Of a stretch of 64,000 bases of DNA, positions 1-8,070 are shown piece by piece (positions within the stretch are counted from its first letter, which is position 1; the number at the start of each line of letters is the position of its first letter). Where the stretch lies: positions 62,001-126,000 of the forward strand of contig DAIRGA010000010.1 of assembly GCA_036794825.1 (NCBI GenBank). Direction: 5' to 3'. The stretch is from RZYY01 sp036794825. GTDB taxonomy: Bacteria > Bacteroidota > Bacteroidia > Bacteroidales > 4484-276. The notes below the pieces were generated by a model. It was not told where the DNA came from. It did not search any database and saw only the letters and a list, made by a program, of their open reading frames with translations. The position numbers and the translations under genes are program-made.

Positions 1-442
1 GTTGTGTGCTCAGCAGGTCATATTCAGCAACCGGCTCGAATTCAGGATGGGCAAAGTTGTAGCGGCCGTTGAAGTAGTTTGGTTTACCAAAAACGATATA
101 CTCAACTCCAGGTTTAATTTTTTCCTGCGCCCATTTAATTCCCTGAAACCAAACCAGTTCAATTTCGCCTGAAGCATCAGCGATGTAGGCTGATAATCTT
201 CTGCCCCTCGCTGCACCTATCAATTGCGGCGCCGAAATTTTCCCTCTTAGCTGGAAATAGTTCTGATCGTTATCAATATCGGCTATCCTGGAAAACTTAC
301 TTCGGTCAACATACCGAAAAGGGAAATAATTCAGCAGGTCGTCAAAGGTGAAAATATTTAACTCCGATCTGAGGACTTCAGCTCTTTTGGGGCCAACTCC
401 TTTAAGGTACTCAATCGGTGTTTGTAATAATTCGTCAGACAT
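1..442 (-). CDS. recG: ATP-dependent DNA helicase RecG, N-terminal part (cut by window edge)
   Basis: Partial gene: it starts with ATG at 442 and runs off the left edge, giving about 147 residues. RecG is the helicase that remodels stalled replication forks and Holliday junctions. The visible part opens with the helix-hairpin-helix-like segment that starts RecG proteins (residues about 7-25, TPIEYLKGVGPKRAEVL) and continues with FDDLLNYFPFRYVDRSKF. An OB-fold wedge domain follows (residues about 60-140: lsAYIADASGEIELVWFQG, then YIVFGKPNYFNGRYN). The helicase motor domains lie outside the window, so catalytic motifs cannot be checked. A terminator separates it from gldN on the same strand, so it is probably transcribed independently. 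Confidence 0.93.
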   Translation of the reverse strand, partial: MSDELLQTPIEYLKGVGPKRAEVLRSELNIFTFDDLLNYFPFRYVDRSKFSRIADIDNDQNYFQLRGKISAPQLIGAARGRRLSAYIADASGEIELVWFQGIKWAQEKIKPGVEYIVFGKPNYFNGRYNFAHPEFEPVAEYDLLSTQ

Positions 443-470
443 TATAACCGGGTTATTGAAAGCACAAAAA

Positions 471-508
471 TAAAAAACTCCCTGCAAGATTTCCAGCAGG
501 GAGCTTTT
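471..508 (-). terminator. Intrinsic terminator after gldN
   Basis: An 8-bp perfect stem (478-485 CTCCCTGC with 496-503 GCAGGGAG) with a 10-base loop. On the minus strand it is followed by a U-run (complement of the A-run at 472-477). It sits about 35 bases past the gldN stop and before recG, so it ends the T9SS operon. Confidence 0.85.
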
Positions 509-538
509 AATGAATGATATTTTTAGAAAACCTGAATG

Positions 539-1420
539 CTAATACACCCAGAGTTCCTGTTCGAAGTCGCGGATTTCAGTTTTGATACGTTCGGCCTCCA
601 GGAGGGCATCCATGCCTGAGGCGTAATCGTCAATCCGGCGGTCGAAAACATTATCTTCCTTGATGATGTAACTGCTGAACCTGCGTTGCAGGAACAACTG
701 ATCGTAAGTTAGGCGGCGGGCGCTGTTACCTGAGTTGTAAACTTCGTTTTGTGCCAATAGTGGTCTTATTTCAGGATAATAAAGCCAGAACAACGGCTTG
801 TAACCTCTGAAGACATTGGTTGTCGGGTCAATATCCTCCTGCACTGGGCAAATCCCGATGATTCTTATCTGCATTTCAGAGCGTTGTTTATCGAAAATCC
901 AGTCTTCTTTAATCCAGATGAATTTTACATCCTGCGGTTCGAAAGGGCTTTCAACGGTTTGGGTAATGAAAACATCGGGATTATTTGGATCAGGCTGGCG
1001 TATAGTCTGCTGAGTTGTTAGTTTTGCTGAAAGCTGGCTGGCAGGAACCGGGAGCATCTCCTCAAAGTTATCCGTACTTCCTGAAGCTTCATAAGCTGTT
1101 ATTTCTCCATTTTGCATGGCATCCCAAACCACCTGCATAAAACTTCTCCACCTGCCTTGGGGAGTTTGAGGGAAATAGAGAGGGTGGTTCATTTTTTCAT
1201 TAAAATCAACGGATCTCCAGACCCGTTTTTCCCAGAAAACGTCAGATTCACGGAGGTAGGTGTAGGGAATTGGTTTCAGATCGTTAATATGAGCACGATC
1301 ATAAGCCTTGTCTTTTGGTTCAGTTACCAGTTGAACCTGATTGCCTTGTTGTCCCGTTGCTACTTTTACAGTAATGAGCAAAACTATCAAAAGGGAACCT
1401 ATTGCAATGTTTTTTTTCAT
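539..1420 (-). CDS. gldN: Type IX secretion system ring protein GldN/PorN
   Basis: Periplasmic component of the T9SS. With the lipoprotein GldK it forms the ring under the outer membrane, and it interacts with the periplasmic part of GldM. 293 residues with an N-terminal signal peptide (about 1-23, ending near VKVATGQQ) and a mature part typical of the GldN family (YLRESDVFWEKRVWR near residue 55; IWIKEDWIFDKQRSEMQIRIIG in the second half; a closing segment with FSSYIIKEDNVFDRRIDDY). The length fits GldN proteins. It is the last gene of porP-gldK-gldL-gldM-gldN, 19 bases after gldM and followed by a strong terminator. Confidence 0.95.
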   Translation of the reverse strand: MKKNIAIGSLLIVLLITVKVATGQQGNQVQLVTEPKDKAYDRAHINDLKPIPYTYLRESDVFWEKRVWRSVDFNEKMNHPLYFPQTPQGRWRSFMQVVWDAMQNGEITAYEASGSTDNFEEMLPVPASQLSAKLTTQQTIRQPDPNNPDVFITQTVESPFEPQDVKFIWIKEDWIFDKQRSEMQIRIIGICPVQEDIDPTTNVFRGYKPLFWLYYPEIRPLLAQNEVYNSGNSARRLTYDQLFLQRRFSSYIIKEDNVFDRRIDDYASGMDALLEAERIKTEIRDFEQELWVY

Positions 1421-1439
1421 ATTTTGAAAAATTGAATTT

Positions 1440-3050
1440 CTAGTTTAAAATCAGTGATATGGGATTAAGCGGACGGTCAGTTCCATCAGGACCGCGCGCC
1501 ACAATGTCTTCAAACCAAACCCTGTCGCCCCTGTTAGCAGATTTGATACGGTTTTTCATTTCGTCGGTCAGCATGTTACTACTTGATCTTAAATCTGTTA
1601 CTATTGATCCGGAGAGAGTGGTCATTTTAAATGAAGTAACCCTGAAAGTAAGGTCAAATTCAAAATCCTGTGGCATGCTTGCTTCAATAGCATTAACCTG
1701 AGCGAGAATGTTTCGGTTTATTGATCCCTCTTTCAAACCAGCAATCAGAGCAATGGGATCGGGAACTCTTTTAATCCTGTAGGGTTTTTTACCTTGTTCT
1801 TTTAATTGACCATCAATTCTTGCCGATACAGTTACTATTGCTTCCTTGCGATCTGCCGGGATTCCGGAAACTATATAATTTCCGGGCTGATTATCCTTTC
1901 TTATTTGACCTACCGAGATGGTAACTTCGAGGTTTTCTAGTGGTACTCCCGGTGAAGACACAGAAATCGGATTATCAACTCCGGCATAAAAAACATTCAT
2001 CTTTGAAGCTGAAATCGTAGTGGTAGGCTGGGCTACCATGTACTGCGCTGAAAAGGGATAACTATTCACCTCTCCTGTCCCGGTTGTGAGCCGGAAAATC
2101 CCTGCAAACTTTTTTATTCCTTCGGTTTGTGCCGGAAAGCTGACTTTAACAACTCCTTTTTGCCCGGAAATCGGTCTGGCACGGTTGATTTGCTCATCTG
2201 TCATTTTATCGGCGCCATCCAGAATATAAACTTCAGGGTCCTGACGGGTATCGTAAGCGGCCACAATAATTTCGGCTTCATATTTATCCCCGACAAAAAC
2301 ATAATCTCTCTTTGGAAGCACCCGCGCTGCTACTGTATCATACTTAAAGTCAGCGGCATCTATTGAGGAGAGAAGATGATTAACCACATCAAATTCAGCA
2401 TTATAAACCTCAGTAGTCATCTTGTTGAGAATAGCAAGATTTGCCGCCAGAACAGTGTTATAAAAGTTATATTGAACCCAATTTAATGGCTTACCGTCAC
2501 GGTCGGTGTAATTTCCATCGGTTTTCAAACCAATTTTAATCTGCTCTTTACCTTTATCATCTACCAGGTTAATCACTGATTCGCGAAACTCGTTAATCTT
2601 ATTTTGTAACTTAATGCCCTCTCCTTTAGAGCCATCAGATGAGCCAGCCATGAAGAAGTTGGTCGTGGTAGTGAAGTCGTCTAATTTGGTTAGCTTTTTC
2701 ACCGGAAGAATTTTGGCAGTATCATATGGCACTCGCTCAGTAGCCGCAATGAGCTGCCATTTTATATCTTCGATGTAATCACGCATTTCCACGGAGAGTC
2801 TTTTTGCTTCCAGTGCTTTGTCTCGGAAAGGCTTTACCTTGTTTTGATTGATCTGATATTGTTTATCAAAGGCATTGTAAAGCTCGCCAAGTTTTTCTGA
2901 GAAAGTTTCGTTGGTGAGCACAACACTTTCGTTCACAACAACAAATGCATCTAAAACCTCTTTTGAAACATTTAGGGCCAGAAGCGCCGTGAGTACGAGG
3001 TACATCATGGCGATCATTTTTTGCCGCGGGGTTTCTTTGTATCCAGCCAT
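1440..3050 (-). CDS. gldM: Type IX secretion system/gliding motor protein GldM/PorM
   Basis: Inner-membrane-anchored motor subunit. GldM dimers pair with GldL, and the large periplasmic part reaches the GldK/GldN ring and transmits proton-motive-force energy to the outer membrane. 536 residues. The start MAGYKETPRQKMIAMMYL and the single membrane helix (about residues 11-27) match the family signature. The rest is the extended periplasmic region with an N-terminal helical part and several beta domains (for example VFYAGVDNPISVSSPGVP, about residues 350-370). The C-terminal domain lies after residue 430. The gene lies 29 bases after gldL. Confidence 0.95.
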   Translation of the reverse strand: MAGYKETPRQKMIAMMYLVLTALLALNVSKEVLDAFVVVNESVVLTNETFSEKLGELYNAFDKQYQINQNKVKPFRDKALEAKRLSVEMRDYIEDIKWQLIAATERVPYDTAKILPVKKLTKLDDFTTTTNFFMAGSSDGSKGEGIKLQNKINEFRESVINLVDDKGKEQIKIGLKTDGNYTDRDGKPLNWVQYNFYNTVLAANLAILNKMTTEVYNAEFDVVNHLLSSIDAADFKYDTVAARVLPKRDYVFVGDKYEAEIIVAAYDTRQDPEVYILDGADKMTDEQINRARPISGQKGVVKVSFPAQTEGIKKFAGIFRLTTGTGEVNSYPFSAQYMVAQPTTTISASKMNVFYAGVDNPISVSSPGVPLENLEVTISVGQIRKDNQPGNYIVSGIPADRKEAIVTVSARIDGQLKEQGKKPYRIKRVPDPIALIAGLKEGSINRNILAQVNAIEASMPQDFEFDLTFRVTSFKMTTLSGSIVTDLRSSSNMLTDEMKNRIKSANRGDRVWFEDIVARGPDGTDRPLNPISLILN

Positions 3051-3079
3051 TGATTGTGGATTTTGATTTAGGTAAATAA

Positions 3080-4153
3080 CTACTTAATGTTCATGGCTGA
3101 AAGCATGTTACCATAAACGCTGTTCAACGAAGCCATTCTCTTGGTCAACATATCCATTTCACGCTGGTACTGTGCGGTTTTATCAGAAGATTCCTCAAGA
3201 TTAGAGAGAAATTTATCCAGGGTTTGCTGCATTTTTTCAGAAGCTCTGGCCTGCAATTCCGAATTGAGCAGTTGCATTTCGTACAGCTTGTTAAGTGAGG
3301 ATAGATTGGTTGAAAGTTTTGTCAATTGCTCGTTGAAAGCATCGCTGTTTGAAGCTGAAGTACGAAGATCCTCAATTGTTTTGGATATCCTTTCGGCTGA
3401 ATGATAATAGGAATCGGATAATTTAGAAACCGACTCAGAAGTAATCTTGATGGTATTTGATAATTCTTCCGATGCACGAATATCCTCTCTTAGTGTTCGG
3501 GCAGCTTCGTGATACGAATTCTTCAAACCTGATGCAGCACTGGAAACTTCCTGCACGTTGTGGGTTAGTTCATTGGTTGCTACCAATTCCTTGTTCATGG
3601 CCAGCGATGCATCGGTGTAGGTCTTTGAGAGTGTTGAAACCGACTGAGTGGCTGTCTTCATATTGGAAATGAACTCATTGGTAGCAATGCTTGCGCTGGA
3701 AAGATCATTAAGCTTTGATGCACTTTCGCTCAATTTGGTCAATCCCGCGCCCAAATTATGGATTACGCTGTCGTCCAGTTTTACATCCTTTAACATCAGG
3801 TCGAGTTGTGTCATCTGGTTATTCCCGGTTCTGCCAGAGGCCGGTCGTCTTTCGACAGGAACATCTGATTTTGTGCCATGATAATCCTCAATAAACTCAG
3901 GGTGAACTTTACTCCAGTCAGGTTCAACATGGGGTTTTTGCAATGCTGAAAGGGCAAAAATAATGGCTTCGGTAATCATACCAACAAGAAGCATCTCATT
4001 TGCACCAACATAGTGATTAATTTTAAAAAGTGCGCCCAAAATAACCAGAGAGGCTCCCAATCCGTAAGCGACTGACATAAACCTTCTAAATGCAGGAGTT
4101 TCGAGCCTTTCGCTGAAACCGCCATTGGAGTTAACTTTTGCTGAGGTTTCCAT
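3080..4153 (-). CDS. gldL: Type IX secretion system/gliding motor protein GldL/PorL
   Basis: Cytoplasmic-membrane partner of GldM and proton-using part of the T9SS motor. 357 residues. Two membrane helices near the N terminus (about 25-45 and 53-71), joined by the short family-typical turn KINHYVGANEM. Glu62 lies in the second helix (MITEAIIF), matching the membrane glutamate known to be essential in GldL. After residue about 120 the protein is a long Ser/Thr/Asn-rich predicted coiled coil with repeated ATNE and LSdsY-like segments, which makes it long for the family. It sits between gldK and gldM in the usual order. Confidence 0.94.
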   Translation of the reverse strand: METSAKVNSNGGFSERLETPAFRRFMSVAYGLGASLVILGALFKINHYVGANEMLLVGMITEAIIFALSALQKPHVEPDWSKVHPEFIEDYHGTKSDVPVERRPASGRTGNNQMTQLDLMLKDVKLDDSVIHNLGAGLTKLSESASKLNDLSSASIATNEFISNMKTATQSVSTLSKTYTDASLAMNKELVATNELTHNVQEVSSAASGLKNSYHEAARTLREDIRASEELSNTIKITSESVSKLSDSYYHSAERISKTIEDLRTSASNSDAFNEQLTKLSTNLSSLNKLYEMQLLNSELQARASEKMQQTLDKFLSNLEESSDKTAQYQREMDMLTKRMASLNSVYGNMLSAMNIK

Positions 4154-4221
4154 ACTTTTTTAAATAAGGGACTTAATTTGATTTGATCTGAAATTATGAT
4201 AAGGAAATTGTAAGTTACGCA

Positions 4222-5577
4222 TTAATAAACATTGGAAGCACGACGGGGATTGTCGCCCTGAGAACGTCCAAGATAAGGCATGATACACCTGAAGCCGATG
4301 TAGGACTTGGCTGTATCCTGATACTCATAATCCTTTGTGGATACAAGAAGGTAGTACTCAATATCTTTCCATGACCCACCCTTTACGGTTTTGCGTTTCA
4401 TCGAGATGGGGTCATCGGGTTTTGCAAGGTAGCTGTAGTCGGGATTCAAATCCCAGGTGAGCACGTTGGCTGATTCGTCAAAAGCGCTGTTGGTCCATTC
4501 AGCAACATTACCGGACATATCATAAAGCCCAAAGCTGTTTGCAGGGTAATGACCAACCACCACTGTAGTCGAGCCTCCATCGTCAACATAATTTCCTCTG
4601 TTGGGTTTGAAGTTAGCCAGTAAACAACCTTTGTCGTTGCGGCTGTATGGCCCTCCCCATGGGAAAGGATTGGCTTCAAAACCACCACGTGCAGCCCACT
4701 CCCACTCTGCTTCGGTCGGAAGCCTGAAATCATTAATTCCGGCTTGTCCTCTTCCCTGAAGGTAGCTGTTGAAAAGAGCAGTACGCCAGATGCAAAAGGC
4801 TCGTGCCTGGCTCCAGTTGACACCTACTACTGGATAATTGTCGTAAGTTGGGTGCCAGAAATAGGATTTTGTGAGAGGCTCATTGTAACTATAGGGAAAA
4901 TCGTGAATCCAGCATAAAGTATCCGGGTAAACATTGATCGTTTCCTCTCTTACAAATTGAGTTCTTCCGTCAGGACCAATGTTCCGGTTGGCAAAACTGG
5001 CATCTTCCGGATTTCCCTGGTTTGTAAAGTTTTTACGTGCAGCAGCCTGAAGGTCAATCCAAAAGTATTTATATTTCAACTTACGGGTATCAATCTCTTT
5101 CTTTCTGAAAAAACGTTCCTGCTCGGGGAGAAACATTTCTTCGAGCGTTTGGGCTGTTTCTTCTTCGCTCCAATCAATTTCAGTACTCCAATTAAGGAAC
5201 GGCGGATCGTAAATTTCACCTGTTTTCGGATTCTCTTCAATAAGGTAATCCTCAGGGTTGATCTGACCGAGAAGGTCTCTGGCTATAGAATCCCTGACCC
5301 AATGAACAAATTGACGGTATTCATTATTGGTAATTTCAGTTTCATCCATGTAAAATGAACTTACCGTAACGCGCTTAGGATTATTCATCTGAGCATATGG
5401 TATGTCCTCTTCACCAACTCCTAAAACAAACGAGCCAAGCGGAACAAATGTCATCCCGTATGGCTCTGGCTGGCTAAAGCTTGGGCGCTTCGAAACACCA
5501 ATCAACTCACCGTTTCCCGTGTTTTGACAACTGCTTAAAATTATCCCTGTCAGAAGGAAAAACAATAATTTCTTCAT
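4222..5577 (-). CDS. gldK: T9SS ring lipoprotein GldK/PorK (sulfatase-modifying-factor fold)
   Basis: Outer-membrane lipoprotein that forms the periplasmic T9SS ring with GldN. I chose the ATG at 5577 because it starts a clean lipoprotein signal (MKKLLFFLLTGIILSSC, lipid Cys17). An in-frame ATG at 5619 would put 14 polar residues before it. The mature part is a formylglycine-generating-enzyme/sulfatase-modifying-factor domain: FVPLGSFVLGVGEED near the start, then DETEITNNEYRQF, RLPTEAEWEWAARGG and YDMSGNVAEWT, with KGGSWKD near the end. In GldK this fold is structural; no enzymatic role is claimed. The gene follows porP/sprF after about 140 bases and precedes gldL. Confidence 0.95.
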   Translation of the reverse strand: MKKLLFFLLTGIILSSCQNTGNGELIGVSKRPSFSQPEPYGMTFVPLGSFVLGVGEEDIPYAQMNNPKRVTVSSFYMDETEITNNEYRQFVHWVRDSIARDLLGQINPEDYLIEENPKTGEIYDPPFLNWSTEIDWSEEETAQTLEEMFLPEQERFFRKKEIDTRKLKYKYFWIDLQAAARKNFTNQGNPEDASFANRNIGPDGRTQFVREETINVYPDTLCWIHDFPYSYNEPLTKSYFWHPTYDNYPVVGVNWSQARAFCIWRTALFNSYLQGRGQAGINDFRLPTEAEWEWAARGGFEANPFPWGGPYSRNDKGCLLANFKPNRGNYVDDGGSTTVVVGHYPANSFGLYDMSGNVAEWTNSAFDESANVLTWDLNPDYSYLAKPDDPISMKRKTVKGGSWKDIEYYLLVSTKDYEYQDTAKSYIGFRCIMPYLGRSQGDNPRRASNVY

Positions 5578-5717
5578 ATGTACTGCTGATTTTACAGTCA
5601 GGTTAACGACTTCGTGCATTTTTTATTATTACAGGTTATTTTGAGTCCTTTATTAAGTTTGCTTTTAGGCGATCAAAAGGCTGTATTTGGGTGAAAAGTG
5701 TCAATGAGGGAGTAATT

Positions 5718-6674
5718 TTATAAAAATCTGGTGTTACGATAGCTCTGTTTAAATCTGTCAACCTCGATTTTAAAACAGTAATTAACCCGTATCTCATGAC
5801 TTCCAAAAGAGCCAATAGCCGATGTTGGAATATCGTATGAATACCCGATGTTAAGGTCTTTATATTGAAATCCGATGATAATTGCGGCTGCGTCCTGGTA
5901 TCGGTAGGAGACGCCACCCCAGATCTTATTATTTAGCCGAAGCAAAGCCGAAAAATCATATTGGGCTGAAGTACCATCTGTTTTTATCATTACAGAAGGA
6001 AGAATATTCACAGTGGGGGTATTTGGCAAGGTAAATTCGTAACCACCTATAAAGTTAAATTGGCGTTTCAATTGCATTCCAGTACCATCGTTTTTACTGG
6101 CTTGCCTGATCTGAAGCACTGATAATCCAAGGTAATAATTATCGGGAACGCTGTAGTAAAAACCAATTCCACCATCAAAGTACATGTCCGACTCCTCTGC
6201 TTTATTCTGTAAAACCGGATCAGAACCTTTATCGTCAGGGGCTTCGAGTTTATTAAAATCCAATGTCTTATTGATAATGCTCAATTGCAAGCCAATTCCG
6301 AGATCCCCCGAACCAAGCATGGTTTGATAACCATACATCAAATTTACTGAGATATCTTCCTGATAGCCAATCTTATCCTGAATTATCGTTGCACCCAGCC
6401 CGCCCCGCAAAGCGCGCACCGGAGCGTTCACCGACACAACATAAGTCTCCGGAGCCACATTCGTGGATTGGCCTTCAGCATTGGTTTCTTTAAATCCAAC
6501 CCACTGCTGTCTGATGAGACCACCAACACAAATCCCGTTGCTTGCTCCTACTACTCCGGGGTTGTAAGCAATCTTGTTGAACATGTATTGACTGTACTGG
6601 GGTAATTGCTGTGCAATGGCAATCATTCCAAAAAATGAGTGGAAAATAATGATTATGAGTAACTTTCTCAGCAT
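5718..6674 (-). CDS. PorP/SprF family type IX secretion membrane protein
   Basis: Outer-membrane beta-barrel of the PorP/SprF family. Members associate with T9SS components or with large surface adhesins. 318 residues from the ATG at 6674; a GTG two codons upstream (6680) is less likely because the ATG gives the cleaner signal peptide MLRKLLIIIIFHSFFGM. The mature protein begins QQLPQYSQYMFNKIAYNPGVVGAS, the family hallmark. Glycine/aromatic-rich beta strands follow (for example GGLGATIIQDKIGYQED, GYQTMLGSGDLGIGLQL). It is the first gene of the gld operon, as porP is next to porKLMN in Porphyromonas. Which of several paralogues it is cannot be told from sequence alone. Confidence 0.9.
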   Translation of the reverse strand: MLRKLLIIIIFHSFFGMIAIAQQLPQYSQYMFNKIAYNPGVVGASNGICVGGLIRQQWVGFKETNAEGQSTNVAPETYVVSVNAPVRALRGGLGATIIQDKIGYQEDISVNLMYGYQTMLGSGDLGIGLQLSIINKTLDFNKLEAPDDKGSDPVLQNKAEESDMYFDGGIGFYYSVPDNYYLGLSVLQIRQASKNDGTGMQLKRQFNFIGGYEFTLPNTPTVNILPSVMIKTDGTSAQYDFSALLRLNNKIWGGVSYRYQDAAAIIIGFQYKDLNIGYSYDIPTSAIGSFGSHEIRVNYCFKIEVDRFKQSYRNTRFL

Positions 6675-6848
6675 TAGCACGAATTAAAATTTAATTTTTA
6701 TCCTGCAAAGAAAACAATTTTCCCCGTTTGCTGATACTAAGAGACAATGATGTTCCATCAGACCAGCTAAAAAAGTCACAGACAAACGAATAACATTGGC
6801 TGATATTGCTGAGGCAAATCCCGCAAAGGCAATTTATGAAAGGATAAT

Positions 6849-7514
6849 TTATAGAAGGTCTTCCAAATCGCTAGTTATCTCTGCTTTGGTAAAAGGACTG
6901 TAATCTCTGATTCTTTTTAGGGTCTCATTAATCACCGGATCAGAATTATCTATGTATTTGATTGACAAATTGATACCCGTGTGTTCAAAAAATATGAAGG
7001 CATTTTTACCAACAATCCTGAAGTTCTTCTCAGGTAAGGATTTTTGGTCAGTGTATTTCTTCAACAGCGACAAAGCAACTAATTCAATATTTACCTTGCT
7101 CGAGTCGGAAAAGAACATTTCACCAAAGAAGAATCTATTATCAATGAAATGGTAAATCAACCTCATGCCAGTATTGAAAATTCTTTCTCTGTAGCCAAGT
7201 CTTCTCCAGTAAACATCCTGATATTGATGGATATCATAGCAACTGAATCGCTTTCGATTACGTAAAACTTTACGGAAAGTTACTCCAAAATTGGTGTTTT
7301 GAAACTCGATTTTCTTTTCTGTTTGAAACTCAGCAAGGTCATCCAAAGGTTGCTCAGCAACCTTGTAGTGATTCAGAGCGTCCAGTTTGGCACAAGGCTG
7401 CAGGTATCTTTTGTTGGCAATATTTGGCCTGTTACTGCGGGAAACAAAATTCTGAAAAGTATGGCTGAAGCGACCATATATTAATCTAATAACCAATAAC
7501 TTAATTGTTTCCAT
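6849..7514 (-). CDS. Hypothetical protein
   Basis: I do not recognise this protein. About 221 residues from the ATG at 7514 (an in-frame ATG also lies at 7520). There is no clear signal peptide; residues 1-15 are mildly hydrophobic (METIKLLVIRLIYGR). The protein is rich in basic and aromatic residues, with a central part YDIHQYQDVYWRRLGY and an acidic end (TSDLEDLL). No catalytic motif stands out. An exact TAnnTTTG -7 box lies about 26 bases upstream, supporting a real, separately transcribed gene. It lies between the T9SS operon and a 550-base gap, all on the minus strand. Confidence 0.6.
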   Translation of the reverse strand: METIKLLVIRLIYGRFSHTFQNFVSRSNRPNIANKRYLQPCAKLDALNHYKVAEQPLDDLAEFQTEKKIEFQNTNFGVTFRKVLRNRKRFSCYDIHQYQDVYWRRLGYRERIFNTGMRLIYHFIDNRFFFGEMFFSDSSKVNIELVALSLLKKYTDQKSLPEKNFRIVGKNAFIFFEHTGINLSIKYIDNSDPVINETLKRIRDYSPFTKAEITSDLEDLL

Positions 7515-7545
7515 GAACATGGGTTTTAAACAGGGTTATTTGCTG

Positions 7546-7553
7546 CAAATTTA
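7546..7553 (-). promoter_or_regulatory. -7 promoter box of the hypothetical gene
   Basis: Minus-strand TAAATTTG, an exact match to the Bacteroidetes -7 consensus TAnnTTTG, 26-32 bases before the possible start codons. No good -33 TTG is seen at the usual distance. Confidence 0.55.
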
Positions 7554-7732
7554 ATGGAATGAATGGTAACGGAAAAATTTTAGGCTATTTTCTTTGCCAT
7601 TGGAAATTTTTTTTACGATTCAACTTGCATTCAAATCTGGAAATAATGCAATGATGAAACAACCAATTGTCTTGAAAAGACTGATTATCAACAGGTAAAT
7701 AAGAATCTTCGGGAGGCTTGACCAGTAGATAT

Positions 7733-7872
7733 AAAAAAAGGTTTTAAAAAGTTTGGGAGCGGGGGGATAGAAGCTAATATGGAGTAAAAGTCTTGAATTT
7801 ATCCCCCTGCTTTAGGTTAACTCCCAAACTACCCCTTAAAACCAATTATTAAAAAACAACCATGATTTAGTC
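7733..7872 (-). ncRNA. Candidate structured small RNA with own promoter and terminator
   Basis: Three nested stems pair across 104 bases: 7740-7747 with 7836-7843 (8 bp), 7750-7759 with 7821-7830 (10 bp) and 7762-7769 with 7800-7807 (8 bp). Asymmetric internal loops separate them and a 30-base apical loop closes the structure. On the minus strand the outer stem is followed directly by a seven-U tract (complement of 7733-7739). A TTTG-N21-TATGTTTG promoter (7877-7909) would start the RNA near 7871. That gives a predicted transcript of about 135-140 nt shaped as one long hairpin with a large 5'-side internal bulge. A 6S-like RNA is possible but not shown; a complex terminator of the upstream PAS gene is the main alternative. 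Confidence 0.5.
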
Positions 7873-7876
7873 AGTG

Positions 7877-7909
7877 CAAACATACATGCTTTTTATTTAG
7901 CTGAACAAA
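7877..7909 (-). promoter_or_regulatory. Promoter of the candidate small RNA
   Basis: Minus strand: TTTG (7909-7906), 21-base spacer, TATGTTTG (7884-7877). It matches the Bacteroidetes TTG / TAnnTTTG pattern with an accepted spacer length. The only downstream sequence before the terminator is the inverted-repeat block. Confidence 0.5.
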
Positions 7910-8070
7910 TTTTTCTGGGACTTTTTTTTATACAAATACATTACTACTACAAGTTGAAAACAAAAAGGATCGAATTTGTACTGTATTAAATAATTATCAT
8001 TCAATGTGTTACAGAATTAAAATGTTAATTTTTTGATCTCCGGAAAACTCAGAAAAAATTGCACATTTCA

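Larger units (their letters stand above)
7521..8070. other. 550-base non-coding gap with a candidate structured RNA
   Basis: No credible reading frame on either strand. It is AT-rich with one conspicuous G/C-rich inverted-repeat block (7740-7843), described separately. The -7 box of the hypothetical gene (7546-7553) is at its left end. The right end (about 7920-8070) is plain AT-rich sequence downstream of the PAS regulator with no recognised element. Confidence 0.7.

Noticed and set aside
5578..5619. Longer start of gldK at 5619
   Set aside because: It would place 14 polar residues before a perfect lipoprotein signal that starts at 5577.
6681..6848. Short plus-strand frame reading TLADIAEANPAKAIYERIIY, reminiscent of a LacI-type start
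   Set aside because: There is no start codon, it is very short, and it overlaps the end of the minus-strand hypothetical gene; likely chance.
7740..7843. Inverted-repeat block read as a MITE-like transposon
   Set aside because: There is no target-site duplication at the ends, and the one-sided U-tract plus promoter fit an RNA gene or terminator better.
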